From Desulfovibrionaceae bacterium (GTDB taxonomy: Bacteria > Desulfobacterota > Desulfovibrionia > Desulfovibrionales > Desulfovibrionaceae), in assembly GCA_017454105.1 (NCBI GenBank), contig JAFTDR010000054.1, positions 1-42,417 on the forward strand: DNA of 42,417 bases, read 5' to 3'. The position numbers and the translations under genes are program-made. A model generated the notes under the pieces. It saw only the letters and a list, made by a program, of their open reading frames with translations, was not told where the DNA came from and searched no databases. Below, piece after piece: positions 33,883 to 42,417 of the stretch (its first letter is position 1; every line of letters starts with the position of its first letter).

Positions 33883-35220
33883 CTAGCGATGCAATCCAAT
33901 ATATTTATAAAAATTTAGAATAAAATTGAAGAGCTTAGAAAGACAGGATCTTTTACGTTGTTTTCTATTCTTCAGCTTGTTTTTATATGAAAATATATTA
34001 TCTTTTAAAATATGATTATCAAGATTAAGCTTATCAATCTTTATATAAAGGGTTCTAATTTCTGAATTCAAGTCCGATATAATAAGATTTTTATCTTTAA
34101 TCTTGTCGTCTATTGAAGCTATGAAGTTAGAGTTCACTGAAAATTCGTCGGTCAAACTTTTTATTTTATTAGACTTGTTAACAATTATTTTTTTCAGTTT
34201 ATTAATATTAAAATTAAGACATTGAGCTTTATATGTAATAGAATTTATGATATTTTTTAAAAATAAAATTGATCCCCAGAACCTATCAGCTCGATCTCGC
34301 TCATAAAAATACCAATAAAGAGATTTGTTTAATGCATTAAACATGTAGTAATCGTCAACACAGAGAGAATCTCTGTGTAAAAAATCATATATGAATCTGC
34401 AATAAGACTCATCCGGCAAAAAAAGATGAGGATTCTTGAAATAAAAATTAGATATATAAACAAACTTATTATCAAAAAAATTTAAACCAATATGAAATTT
34501 ACGAGATGCCTTTTTAGAAAAAAGATCAATTTGGCTTTTGTCAAAAAAACAAGCAATGTTAGATGTAATAAAAAATTTTGAAGTTTTATTTTTTATTATT
34601 TTATCACAAACATCCACTCTATCATCAAAAATAGAATTATTAAAATCACAAGAAAATAGCATGTTAAATTTGGATTGAAGTTTATTGTCATCTAAGTAAA
34701 GTCTTATATTGAACTGGGGATTAAAAGAAAGACAGAGAGAACCATCCAACAAGGAAGAACAATATAATGCTACGAAACCTGTATTTGAACACCCCATTAA
34801 AGCAATATTTTTATTCTCAATCTTATATATCTCTTTAAATTTTATTACAATGTCTAGAAAGAGATCCGCGTAATTATTTAATGAATCACCCCAAAAAAAT
34901 GTTGGTGCATATCTTTTTTCTATATTACAAGGATCATCTATATATAGACATGAATCTTCAAAATATGAAGAATATGACTTTCTCCAGAATGCAGGATTGT
35001 CATAATCCTTTCTTCCAGGACCAGAAATAAAAACTATAAGCTTCTCTGTATTCTTTTTAAGAAAGCAGGAATCAAATCCAACATCATTGACGACTATTTT
35101 AAGGCGTCCAGAATGCGTTGTATTCAAATCAGAAAGATGAATATAAACCGGCTTTTCATCAAATATATGTTTTGTATTCGTCCACTCATTTTCCGAGTTC
35201 AGGCAAAAATCACTATTCAT
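33883..35220 (-). CDS. alpha/beta-hydrolase-like protein with C-terminal coiled coil
   Basis: 445 residues, strongly AT-rich and rich in Asn, Lys and Ile. The first ~300 look like an alpha/beta-hydrolase fold: strand KLIVFISGPGRKD, then IALMGCSNTGFVALYCSSLL, a nucleophile elbow with Ser in GCSNTG, then LCLSFNPQFNIRLY. The Ser-elbow followed by NPQ-x-(D/N)I-x-x-Y is a pattern I associate with hydrolase-like proteins of surface-glycan and adhesin modification loci. Residues ~335-420 form a coiled coil and the tail is basic. The start is 6 bp after the methyltransferase stop. It may esterify, de-esterify or otherwise modify surface material; substrate unknown. Confidence 0.65.
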   Translation of the reverse strand: MNSDFCLNSENEWTNTKHIFDEKPVYIHLSDLNTTHSGRLKIVVNDVGFDSCFLKKNTEKLIVFISGPGRKDYDNPAFWRKSYSSYFEDSCLYIDDPCNIEKRYAPTFFWGDSLNNYADLFLDIVIKFKEIYKIENKNIALMGCSNTGFVALYCSSLLDGSLCLSFNPQFNIRLYLDDNKLQSKFNMLFSCDFNNSIFDDRVDVCDKIIKNKTSKFFITSNIACFFDKSQIDLFSKKASRKFHIGLNFFDNKFVYISNFYFKNPHLFLPDESYCRFIYDFLHRDSLCVDDYYMFNALNKSLYWYFYERDRADRFWGSILFLKNIINSITYKAQCLNFNINKLKKIIVNKSNKIKSLTDEFSVNSNFIASIDDKIKDKNLIISDLNSEIRTLYIKIDKLNLDNHILKDNIFSYKNKLKNRKQRKRSCLSKLFNFILNFYKYIGLHR

Positions 35221-35226
35221 ATGGTT

Positions 35227-36339
35227 TCATACATACAGCAGTAGGAGGAGTATAAAAACTACAAAAACAATAGCTGTAATACATATATATACTTTTAAGA
35301 AATGGGTTATATAATTGTTTTTAAGTTGTAATAGAGAAAGTACTTCAGAAAAACTATCAATTTTATCAATAATTTTATCAAAAAATTTATTATATGATGC
35401 TAAATTCTGTTCAATTTTAGAAGTTTCACACACTCTTTCTGTGAATTGACAACGAATGGTATTTAGCTCTTTCTCTAAATTTTCTATCTTTAAATTAATA
35501 TACTCAAATTTGTTATTTAGCTCGTCTTTGTGCAAAAAGTTATCGTTCTTCAGACTTGTCTCGGAGAAAGTCGTCAATTTAATTATAGCTCTACTAATAT
35601 CAATATAAGAAAAAGAATCATCATCGATTCTTTTACCTATAACGGCAAGGACATTATCTACAGACATAGGGTTAATAGCAGAAATGTTCTCATATAAATC
35701 AAATATGGTCATACTTTTTATAAATTCTTCTTTGCCATATTGACGTCTTGTCGCATTCTGTTTTGTTTTCCAGACAATAGTTTGCTGATTTCCATAATCA
35801 ATGTGTGTGGCGTATGAAAAATTCAAATGAAATTCGTGGATAGCAAAGATTGTTTTATACACATCACCATGCCATGGACGACCAGTTATGTTAAAAAGAG
35901 CTCTATACTTTAAAGATATGCTATAATCAGGATGTGCTGTAAAAGGGTCCCATGGTAAGGTGTCGTCAAAAATCCAGATTGTGTTTTCATGTGAGTAAGG
36001 GATTGAATTCAAAAAATCTCTATAAGATTGTTCATACGTGTGAAGGCCATCAATATAAATTATATCAAATTTAAAATCTGTTGATGTTGCTCCATAAAAT
36101 TGATTCTTCTGTAGCTCCGGGAAACTTGAAAAAAATTTATCTGAAGTTGAGGGGAAATAGTACGATCTAGGATTAGCATGATCTTCTATCTTAAAAAGAA
36201 AGTTTGGATCTACAGCTGTTTTGCATGGCAAATCTACTTTGAAAAAAGTTTCACCGGAGCGTACACCAATCTCCAAATAGGTTTTTGCTGAAAATTTTCT
36301 TGATATTGAATTGATCAATTCGAACGTAGGATATTTCAT
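35227..36339 (-). CDS. SAM methyltransferase with coiled coil and C-terminal membrane anchor
   Basis: 370 residues, AT-rich. Residues ~1-180 are a class I SAM-dependent methyltransferase: YLEIGVRSGETF (SAM-binding motif I), DIIYIDGLHTYEQSYRDF (Methyltransf_24-type motif), then TIWIFDDTLPWDPF. Residues ~265-340 are a coiled coil (INLKIENLEKELNTI...). A single hydrophobic helix closes the protein (~346-368, VYICITAIVFVVFILLLLLY). That makes it a tail-anchored enzyme facing the cytoplasm. It follows SapC by 17 bp, with GGAAAA before its ATG. Family members methylate sugars or peptides; the target here is unknown but is plausibly a surface protein or glycan. Confidence 0.75.
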   Translation of the reverse strand: MKYPTFELINSISRKFSAKTYLEIGVRSGETFFKVDLPCKTAVDPNFLFKIEDHANPRSYYFPSTSDKFFSSFPELQKNQFYGATSTDFKFDIIYIDGLHTYEQSYRDFLNSIPYSHENTIWIFDDTLPWDPFTAHPDYSISLKYRALFNITGRPWHGDVYKTIFAIHEFHLNFSYATHIDYGNQQTIVWKTKQNATRRQYGKEEFIKSMTIFDLYENISAINPMSVDNVLAVIGKRIDDDSFSYIDISRAIIKLTTFSETSLKNDNFLHKDELNNKFEYINLKIENLEKELNTIRCQFTERVCETSKIEQNLASYNKFFDKIIDKIDSFSEVLSLLQLKNNYITHFLKVYICITAIVFVVFILLLLLYV

Positions 36340-36356
36340 TAATTTTTCCAGAAAAA

Positions 36357-37103
36357 CTATTTAGGAGATTGTTTAGTTGCAGGACAAGATGGATCCTCTA
36401 GGAGCTTAGGGAGATTGAAGAAGCTGTTCCAGTGAGCATAAATCATCTCCATGAGGCCTATTTTAACCCAATGACCTAGAGTAGAATCGGGGAGTTGCAG
36501 AACTTTTTTACGGTTCACACAACGGAGACCAGCAACGTTCTTCAACTTGCCGCCATAGCGAACTTCAATAGGCTCCGCAGAAAAAGAGTCATGAAGACTT
36601 AGCTCAGCAAAAGCTCGAGAGAATGACTGATGGTGAGTATATTGCGACATCAGGGAATTCCTGATGCCCTTCAATAGTTCCGTAGGTTCACCATCCTCCC
36701 CGAACAGAGGCCTTCCGCCATCCTGTTTGAAGTGTGGGGCATTCTCGTCAATGGCAAGGGCAAACTCTGGGGGCCGCTTCTCGTCGGCTTCTGACTCCTG
36801 CTTAAAAGTAGCTTTTATGATAGAAAAAGGATAATTGGCCAAGACAAGAGGAATATAAGAAACGCGCCAACTACCGTCTTCCCCAACGAAAATATTCTTC
36901 TGGCCCAGGCCAAGCAGAGCGTGTGGAGAATTACTATGCTGGTCAGGGAAAAAAATTGGAAAGTTGAGCGACGCTTGAGCGACCTCAAAAGACAAGAGTG
37001 GAACAGAATTGCTGCTCGCGGTAAAAAAATAGTTATCAAGTGCAGCAAATGTCAATGAACGATGGTTTACCTTGCTTAATGGGACAATTTTTGAGTTCTC
37101 CAT
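36357..37103 (-). CDS. sapC: SapC family protein
   Basis: 248 residues; AAGGTGA 5 bp before the ATG. Typical SapC start: IVPLSKVNHRSLTF, followed by VPLLSFEVAQASLNFPIFF, HALLGLGQKNIFVGEDGSWRVSYIPLVLANYPF, LAIDENAPHF and GRPLFGEDGEPTELL. It ends with LQLPDSTLGHWVKIGLMEMIYAHWNSF. SapC was named from the Campylobacter fetus S-layer region and often lies next to large type I-secreted proteins; its molecular job is not established. It is cytoplasmic by sequence. Here it leads an operon with a methyltransferase and a hydrolase-like protein and lies between two AIDA/RTX proteins. Its composition is less AT-rich than that of its two partners. Confidence 0.9.
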   Translation of the reverse strand: MENSKIVPLSKVNHRSLTFAALDNYFFTASSNSVPLLSFEVAQASLNFPIFFPDQHSNSPHALLGLGQKNIFVGEDGSWRVSYIPLVLANYPFSIIKATFKQESEADEKRPPEFALAIDENAPHFKQDGGRPLFGEDGEPTELLKGIRNSLMSQYTHHQSFSRAFAELSLHDSFSAEPIEVRYGGKLKNVAGLRCVNRKKVLQLPDSTLGHWVKIGLMEMIYAHWNSFFNLPKLLEDPSCPATKQSPK

Positions 37104-37243
37104 ATCGTCACCTTATAAAGTTATTATGCCGACAACTCGAAAAAAAATTTTTATGAACTGTAAAATCATTAACTGCGAGTTCACGCCGCGGATTTACAGT
37201 CGCACATCTGTCTACTCGAGTTCGAGCAATTATTTGAAAAAGT

Positions 37244-37311
37244 GTATCCCCTCACGAGTCAACGGCAATACGCGGTCTTTATGTATCCGCCACGGGGGTA
37301 CGGTATAAAGC
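37244..37311. repeat. partial repeat related to the 33492 element
   Basis: GTATCCCCTCACGAGTCAAC followed by GGCAATACGCGG aligns with 33492-33525. Its right part, CACGGGGGTACGG, resembles 24104-24116. Confidence 0.4.
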
Positions 37312-38045
37312 GGGTCCGCCCCCATGACGGGGGATTGCCACCTCATCTCCACGGGGCTACGATTTCTCCTCCGTTCGATCCTCTGACAAGAGTATCCTGG
37401 GACTTCTCCAGTCCTTAGTGTACTGAACCTGAAACTCTACTGAACCTGAAACTCTCTTAATCGTACGTCCTTTCGACAAGGCGAAGCCTGGAGGGCTAGA
37501 CTGAGCGTATTGACCCTCTGACCCCAATACATTGCAAGGGCACATCTGTTTTGACTGAGGATGCTTGAAGGCCTGTACGAGCCAGAGCATATCTCTGGCC
37601 CTGAGTTTGTGCTCACGCACCAAGCAAGAATGCTCTTTGCCTATCGTACGATTTGCCGATTGACCTAGTGTTGCTTTTCGATGACATTTACTATAAGTCC
37701 TCTAGAAAAAAACTACACTTTTTTACCTTGGTCCACCTCCCCTGGGGAACCCCCTCCGGTCAGGGCACTTTTCAGGCTCTCATAGCCCTTCACTGGCCTG
37801 AGCTTGCTGCTGCCTTTAGCCGAGTACTCCAGAGCAAAAGAGGGGACACGAGGACCTGTCTTGCCACATTCCAAGGCAGAGGAGAGAATGGACTTAGGTA
37901 CCTCATCTACACTTTGAATGCCCTCCACCTTCTGCAGGCTACAACTCTGAGCGAGACGCAGGGACAGACTTTTTACTACGAGTATACATCGGCCGCAGTT
38001 GCCTGTTGCACAACCGAGCACGTGGGCCAATAGAACACCTTTCAA
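37312..38045. other. moderate-GC block in AT-rich surroundings, content unassigned
   Basis: Frames on both strands (for example 37653-38033 plus and 37713-38045 minus) have no features I can name. The abrupt composition change at ~38050 suggests an inserted or transferred piece. Confidence 0.4.
37422..37455. repeat. 17-bp direct repeat, two copies
   Basis: ACTGAACCTGAAACTCT occurs twice back to back (37422-37438, 37439-37455). Confidence 0.85.
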
Positions 38046-38394
38046 GCGAGGTAGAATAAGGACTTGGCTGACGTTGTCTTTAAATAGATATCGTTTTTGA
38101 TTTTATCGCTAATAAAATATAAATATTTTGTATTATTTTATATTTATTTTTCAGTTAAGCATTTAGATTGACAATCTTATCATTTGGTATTGAATTTTTA
38201 TCTTTTAAATCTTATTCTTCGTTTGAAACTAGGATATATAATATATTTTTTTATTTTTTTGTTTTATTACTCATACAAAAAATATGTTTAAAATAAATTA
38301 ATTAAACATATAAACTTATTTAATTTTATTAATATTGTATAAACAAAAAAGCATAAAATTTATAAAAATGAAAAAAACATTTAATTCTAAAAAT
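38046..38394. other. very AT-rich spacer
   Basis: Only A/T-rich sequence with no frame or repeat that I can support. Confidence 0.5.
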
Positions 38395-39067
38395 GCCCTT
38401 GCTGAAATGTGTCATAAGGACAGGTCTCACCCATGTGTGCATCTCTGAGCATTTCCTAAATGTATCGTGCCTTCGCTCCAACCGCTCGCTCTCTCGGGGG
38501 AACTTCGCGTTTTCACAGCTACTATGACGATATCCGGTGAAGCGAAGCTAACCCAACGGGCTCCCATAGATTTCATACGTCCTCGATTTGTAATCTTACT
38601 CCATATGTCCACAACATGTACTTACGTATACGGCCAAAGCAGGAAGCCAAAGCCTAGACATTCGCATCAGAGCCAGAGGGTAGTTATTCCTCTGACGGCT
38701 CAGTGCAATCCAACGTTACCCATGTCCCCCATACGAACATGCCATGTTCTTAGCTAGGCTTCGCCGTCGCCGGCCAGACGCTGCTTATGCTCGCCGTAAC
38801 GCACACAACGTAGAGATAATTTCTTATCCCGGTCTTCGGCTAAAACGACAGACTCGACCCTGACAGTGCAAATATATTTCGAGGCTGAATTACGCGGCCT
38901 ACTCGCTTACTACGACATAATGCTACTTTGCCAAGGCTCCGCACTATACCGCCCAGGGCTTCGCACATGAACATTACTGCCATGCACGCTCGGTTTGTTT
39001 CTTATTAGGGGCTCATCTAACTAGGAGGTTGTTGCAACCACATGAGACATATGCCTTCGTGGCTCAC
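38395..39067 (-). mobile_element. probable group II intron 5' fragment (domains I-III), truncated
   Basis: A ~670-bp higher-GC block is set sharply between very AT-rich flanks. On the minus strand it begins GTGAGCCACGAAGG (fits GUGYG-type 5' ends). It contains many short stems and GTCATAGTAGCTGTGAAAAC, then GGTTGGAGCGAAGG, as found before the reverse-transcriptase ORF of bacterial introns. It stops just after an ATG (ACACATTTCAGCAAGGGC) where the ORF would begin. The length fits domains I-III. The rest of the intron is missing here. The call rests on remembered intron features, not an alignment. Confidence 0.5.
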
Positions 39068-39337
39068 CTTTATTATCTATCATTTTAGAAACTGCTAGTA
39101 CTTTTTTTTCAAAAGCATTTTTTATTAATAAAATTGAATTTTTAATTTGATTTAATATGGTTAAAGCTATATTTTTTCACTGTCTTTTTTCAGTTTGATA
39201 AAAGTTTATTATTTTTTTAAACTATATAAAAAATTATGTTCTGAATAAATATATTTTTAGGACCAAAATTGTCGAAATCTATAAATAGTAAATGTACGTT
39301 TTATAAATATTGTACGATGTAATTAAAATATTTGTAT
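39068..39337. other. AT-rich spacer downstream of the second adhesin gene
   Basis: No gene or repeat is recognised. Confidence 0.45.
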
Positions 39338-39362
39338 AAAGCCTCTGAAAAACAGGGGCTTT
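39338..39362 (-). terminator. intrinsic terminator after the second adhesin gene
   Basis: On the minus strand AAAGCCCCTG, loop TTTTT, CAGAGGCTTT: a 10-bp stem with one mismatch, 8 bp after the stop, followed by AT-rich sequence. Confidence 0.7.
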
Positions 39363-39369
39363 ATTTCTG

Positions 39370-41697
39370 TTAGGCTGAAGCAAGACCTGCTTTTTTCCAG
39401 ACATCCTTTCTCGCGGCGGCTTTCTGCTGACTGGTCGGGGAGGCAGCCTTGAGGTATGTGGTAAAGTCTTTCATTGTTCCGCCAAAAACGATATTGTGGG
39501 TATCGTCGTTCCAGCCGGAAATAGTAATTTTTTGCTCCGCGTCATCGGCGCGGGTGATCGTCATGACTCCTTTCTCTGCGTTCAACTTTTGCGTTATGTC
39601 TTTTGCCGCGAGATCTTTAAAGAGAAGGGTAATGGTGCCGCTCGTCTTCGCGATGGTATCCTCACCCCAATCCGTCGTATCATAAACAGCAACATCTCGA
39701 CCGCCAATGCCTGCAATTTTGTCGTTACCCTTGCCACCAAAGAATATGTCTGAATTACCTGTGCCGGTTAAGGAATTCGCTTTGCCATTTCCTTTCTTCA
39801 TGGCTCCGGCTTTCATGGCAATACGTAAAGAAAGACCGTTCTCAGAATATTGTAAGGAATAAGTTACACCACCCGCAGTTAACGATCCTTTATTGACGGA
39901 GACGGTGCCAACTTCTGTCTTGCCCATGGCGACCGTATACTTTTTCCCCTTGGACTGAACAAGATTATGGGAAAGATGGTAGGTGCCAATATCCTGCGCT
40001 TTTTTTGTTTCAATGGTAAAATTCCCTACTTTTTGAGAATTTTTTGTTATAACGTTGAGCATGTACTTTGAGGATACTGGAGATATATCTTTTATGTCAT
40101 AGAAAACGTTTGTCTTTTTGTCCATTTTTACGGCGGCAATGCTATTGTTGACATTGGTTAGCCGAAGATTTGCGGAAGAAAGATTGGCATAAAATTTGGA
40201 AAGAGAAACATTTTTGTCCAAAACGAGGGTCGCGTTGGGAGAAAGTTTGGTAAAGTTCTTTTTTGACCCCGCGACAATGGCGCCGTTATGGACGGTGGTT
40301 GTTCCACCCAGGGCAACGCCGGATTCAAGATTGAGGGTTCCTTTTCCGCTCAGCGTAACCGATGATATTTTGGCGCCTTTGTACGCGTTTACCGTTCCGC
40401 CTTTCGTTATCGTCGTATCGGTCAGAGCGCCGTACACATTTTGAACGCCACCGTTATTGACAGAAGTCTGATAGGCGCTTCCTCCGGCAAGGATATTTTG
40501 AGTTCCGAATATGCCGACGTTTTTCTTGAGTGATCCTGAAGCGATGTTTTGTGTTTCGCCCGTCCAGACTCCTTCAGTTATGTGTTTGTTTACAACGACA
40601 TTTGTTTTGCGGACACTGCCTGATGTTACCAGCTTGGCATCGGGATCCAGGATGACATCAGTGATAATGGCCTGATCCTTTAATTCCAACGTACCACCTT
40701 TTTTGATAATAGCGTGAAGGATTTCTCCTCCAGTCTCCACGACGGCTGAACCGGAAGCGGTGACAACGACGTCAAAGGATTTGCCAAAAATGTGCTGGTG
40801 GGCACCTTTGTAGATTGTCGTTTTTTGCGCTATGCCATAAACTTCTTCTTTGGCACCGCTAAACAATTTGGTTCCCGCTGCCGTACTGTTTGCATCAATA
40901 TAACTTGAACCGCCAGAGATAGTCGTTTTTTTCAGAGTGGCACTATAGGTTGTTAGATAAGAATTTTTAAGAACGGTTGAAGTAATTTCGCCTCTGTTTA
41001 CCCCCAAAGTGCCACTCGTGAGCGTCGTGTTTATGGCAGAGCCTTTTGTACTGTCTAAACTCCCTGAACTTGTCCTAACACGAATATCGGCTTTAACGCC
41101 TGACGTATTTTTAACGGTTCCTCCAATAACTTCAAGATCTTCAGCAATAATTATATCGCCAATTTCACAAACACGACAACTAAGGTTTATATTTTCTGCA
41201 TAGCCACCACTATAAACAATAATTTCACAACTATTATTTTCTTCATTGTTCGTATATTTTATATTCTTAGCTAAACCACCGGAATAAACTTCCAGAATTC
41301 CCATATTAACTGTCGGTTTTAAACTTTTTCCGTATACAATCTGTATCCCGCTGTCAATAATTTGAGTATTTGAGGCAACGCCGTATACGGCCTGGATACC
41401 ATAACTCATGACAAGGGCTGAAATGCTCTTTCCGCCGGCGGATACGGTTTCTCCAACTGGATAATAGTAAGAATCTCCTTTTGCAACTGTTGTATTATAT
41501 GCGACACCACCCTTTGAAACGATCTGTTCTGCAAAAGGATTGATCCTTGTGTTATAAGCAGTGCCTCCGCTCTCAACGATTTGAATTCCACCACCTTCAC
41601 TATATCTTCCACCAGAAAGAAGCGTCACACCTACCACAGTTGTTCCACCCGAAATAATCTGTTGTTCACCAGCCTGAACCTGATAATTGTACGCCAT
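39370..41697 (-). CDS. AIDA-repeat surface protein with type I secretion tail, second copy
   Basis: 775 residues from the ATG at 41697, which has GAGGTAG 5 bp before it; the longer in-frame start at 41727 lacks a site. The repeat part is longer and more varied than in its relative: IISGGTTVVGVTLLSGG, QIVESGGTAYNTRI, VYSGGLAKNI, then ~20 degenerate AIDA units to about residue 500. The C-terminal ~150 residues (NSDIFFGGKGNDKIAG, GGRDVAVYDTTDWGEDTIAK, TLLFKDL, ITISGWNDDTHNIVFGG, ending KKAGLASA) match the other adhesin almost motif for motif. No autotransporter barrel and no cleavable signal peptide. The two proteins presumably share one type I exporter encoded elsewhere. Their repeat domains differ, so they probably bind different targets. 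Confidence 0.85.
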   Translation of the reverse strand: MAYNYQVQAGEQQIISGGTTVVGVTLLSGGRYSEGGGIQIVESGGTAYNTRINPFAEQIVSKGGVAYNTTVAKGDSYYYPVGETVSAGGKSISALVMSYGIQAVYGVASNTQIIDSGIQIVYGKSLKPTVNMGILEVYSGGLAKNIKYTNNEENNSCEIIVYSGGYAENINLSCRVCEIGDIIIAEDLEVIGGTVKNTSGVKADIRVRTSSGSLDSTKGSAINTTLTSGTLGVNRGEITSTVLKNSYLTTYSATLKKTTISGGSSYIDANSTAAGTKLFSGAKEEVYGIAQKTTIYKGAHQHIFGKSFDVVVTASGSAVVETGGEILHAIIKKGGTLELKDQAIITDVILDPDAKLVTSGSVRKTNVVVNKHITEGVWTGETQNIASGSLKKNVGIFGTQNILAGGSAYQTSVNNGGVQNVYGALTDTTITKGGTVNAYKGAKISSVTLSGKGTLNLESGVALGGTTTVHNGAIVAGSKKNFTKLSPNATLVLDKNVSLSKFYANLSSANLRLTNVNNSIAAVKMDKKTNVFYDIKDISPVSSKYMLNVITKNSQKVGNFTIETKKAQDIGTYHLSHNLVQSKGKKYTVAMGKTEVGTVSVNKGSLTAGGVTYSLQYSENGLSLRIAMKAGAMKKGNGKANSLTGTGNSDIFFGGKGNDKIAGIGGRDVAVYDTTDWGEDTIAKTSGTITLLFKDLAAKDITQKLNAEKGVMTITRADDAEQKITISGWNDDTHNIVFGGTMKDFTTYLKAASPTSQQKAAARKDVWKKAGLASA

Positions 41698-42283
41698 GGC
41701 TACCTCATTTTGAATATGGTATCGCAAAAAAAGTCGAAACTATAAAAATTCTTGACATGCAAAAGATTCTGATTTATAAAGTAAAAGTTTTTGAATATTT
41801 ATGTATTAAAAATTACAAAATTTGCCAAACCTATCTCCCAAAAAAGAAAATAAAAAAATTTATCATCATTTTTTTTTATTTTCGCTGAGATTGTCGCTGC
41901 GGACTGTCGCATGACACGGGATGTATCTTGTCATTGACCCTTTGACGATCTACGGGCGAGAAATGTTTAGAGAATAACTCAAAATTCTCTATAAATATTC
42001 ATAACAACGTCGGATAATATTTTGAGTTTTTCTAATGATTTTTCACAATAAATTTTTGTCGCAACAGAACTTCCGATAAATTCTTAAAAAAATTTTGGCT
42101 TTTAGCATATCCATTTATATAGACTATATTTTGGTATGTTGGCTAATTAATCTTAATGCAGAGTTTACGTACACTTACATTTGTAAAAAACACCTCCTGT
42201 CAATCAGATATGATTATAATTAGTACTGATTTCAACTCCTGTTTTAGGTTTGTAGATGAAACAAATTGACTGCAAGTGACGCG
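41698..42283. other. AT-rich upstream region of the second adhesin gene
   Basis: No gene. It must contain the adhesin promoter; TTGCAT and TATAGT occur near 41749-41772 but with a poor 12-bp spacing, so I make no promoter call. Confidence 0.4.
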
Positions 42284-42417
42284 GTAGGGACGCCCATTAC
42301 TGAACGCCCCCCGCACAGAACCGTGCGTGCAGTTTTCCCGCACACGGCTCTTCATTTAGGTTAATCACCACTGGGTATTACACCCTCAGTGATTCAGTTT
42401 CGTCTCTTACACTGAGA
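42284..42417 (-). mobile_element. group II intron 3' end (domains V and VI), continuing past the window
   Basis: On the minus strand 42350-42318 reads GAGCCGTGTGCGG, GAAAAC, then TGCACGCACGGTTC. This is a canonical domain V hairpin with the AGC triad near its base. It is followed by a domain VI-like stem (GGGGCGTTC, loop AGTAAT, GGGCGTCCC) and a probable 3' end at ...CCCTAC (~42284). The open reading frame and the 5' part would lie beyond the right edge. Confidence 0.82.

Noticed and set aside
38395..39067. rRNA or tRNA remnant
   Set aside because: The higher GC suggested RNA, but no rRNA signature or tRNA arm was seen. The GTGAG start and pre-ORF motifs fit a group II intron better.

Overview
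The window looks like chromosomal DNA of a Gram-negative bacterium, probably a deltaproteobacterium close to Desulfovibrionaceae. That placement is an inference. It rests on the gene mix (group 2-type capsule export, AIDA-repeat proteins with a type I secretion tail, a SapC protein, a CoA-disulfide reductase-rhodanese fusion) and on N-terminal repeats in KpsE that resemble those of secreted Desulfovibrio proteins. No marker gene fixes the species.

Left part (1-5069): a truncated YhaM-like HD exoribonuclease gene is divergent from surE. Then come a GNAT acetyltransferase gene and an LtaS/OpgB-like phosphoglycerol transferase gene, both on the minus strand.

Capsule block (5070-22167, minus strand): a small lipoprotein, KpsE, KpsD, KpsC, a 2409-residue iterative type I polyketide/fatty-acid synthase (KS-AT-DH-degenerate MT-ER-KR-ACP), an AONS-family PLP acyltransferase and KpsS. 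The synthase has no thioesterase, and the PLP enzyme gene is next to it. I infer that the enzyme releases the ACP-bound chain by decarboxylative condensation with an amino acid, giving a sphingoid-like amino-ketone that could serve as or modify the capsule lipid anchor. This resembles the RkpA/RkpG pair of the Sinorhizobium K-antigen locus. KpsE carries three tandem copies of a ~145-residue domain ahead of its usual membrane-coiled-coil-membrane part. A strong intrinsic terminator separates kpsC from the synthase gene.

Middle part (22255-28571): a CoA-disulfide reductase-rhodanese fusion divergent from the capsule operon, a short SppA peptidase, a dense array of repeats, and a two-gene minus-strand operon behind a near-consensus promoter. 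The first of those genes looks like an IcmG/DotF/TraP-type bitopic protein; the second is unknown.

Right part (28572-42417): long gene-poor stretches, two large AIDA-repeat proteins with nearly identical C-terminal secretion modules (one on each strand) and, between them, an AT-rich minus-strand operon of SapC, a membrane-tethered methyltransferase and an alpha/beta-hydrolase-like protein. A probable group II intron 5' fragment lies beside the second adhesin, and the 3' end of a group II intron enters from the right edge.

Scattered through nearly all the intergenic regions are at least five related families of ~90-110 bp elements. They start with TATACTCG-like ends, finish with the inverted copy, and often abut by sharing the TATA end. 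They explain many spurious short ORFs.
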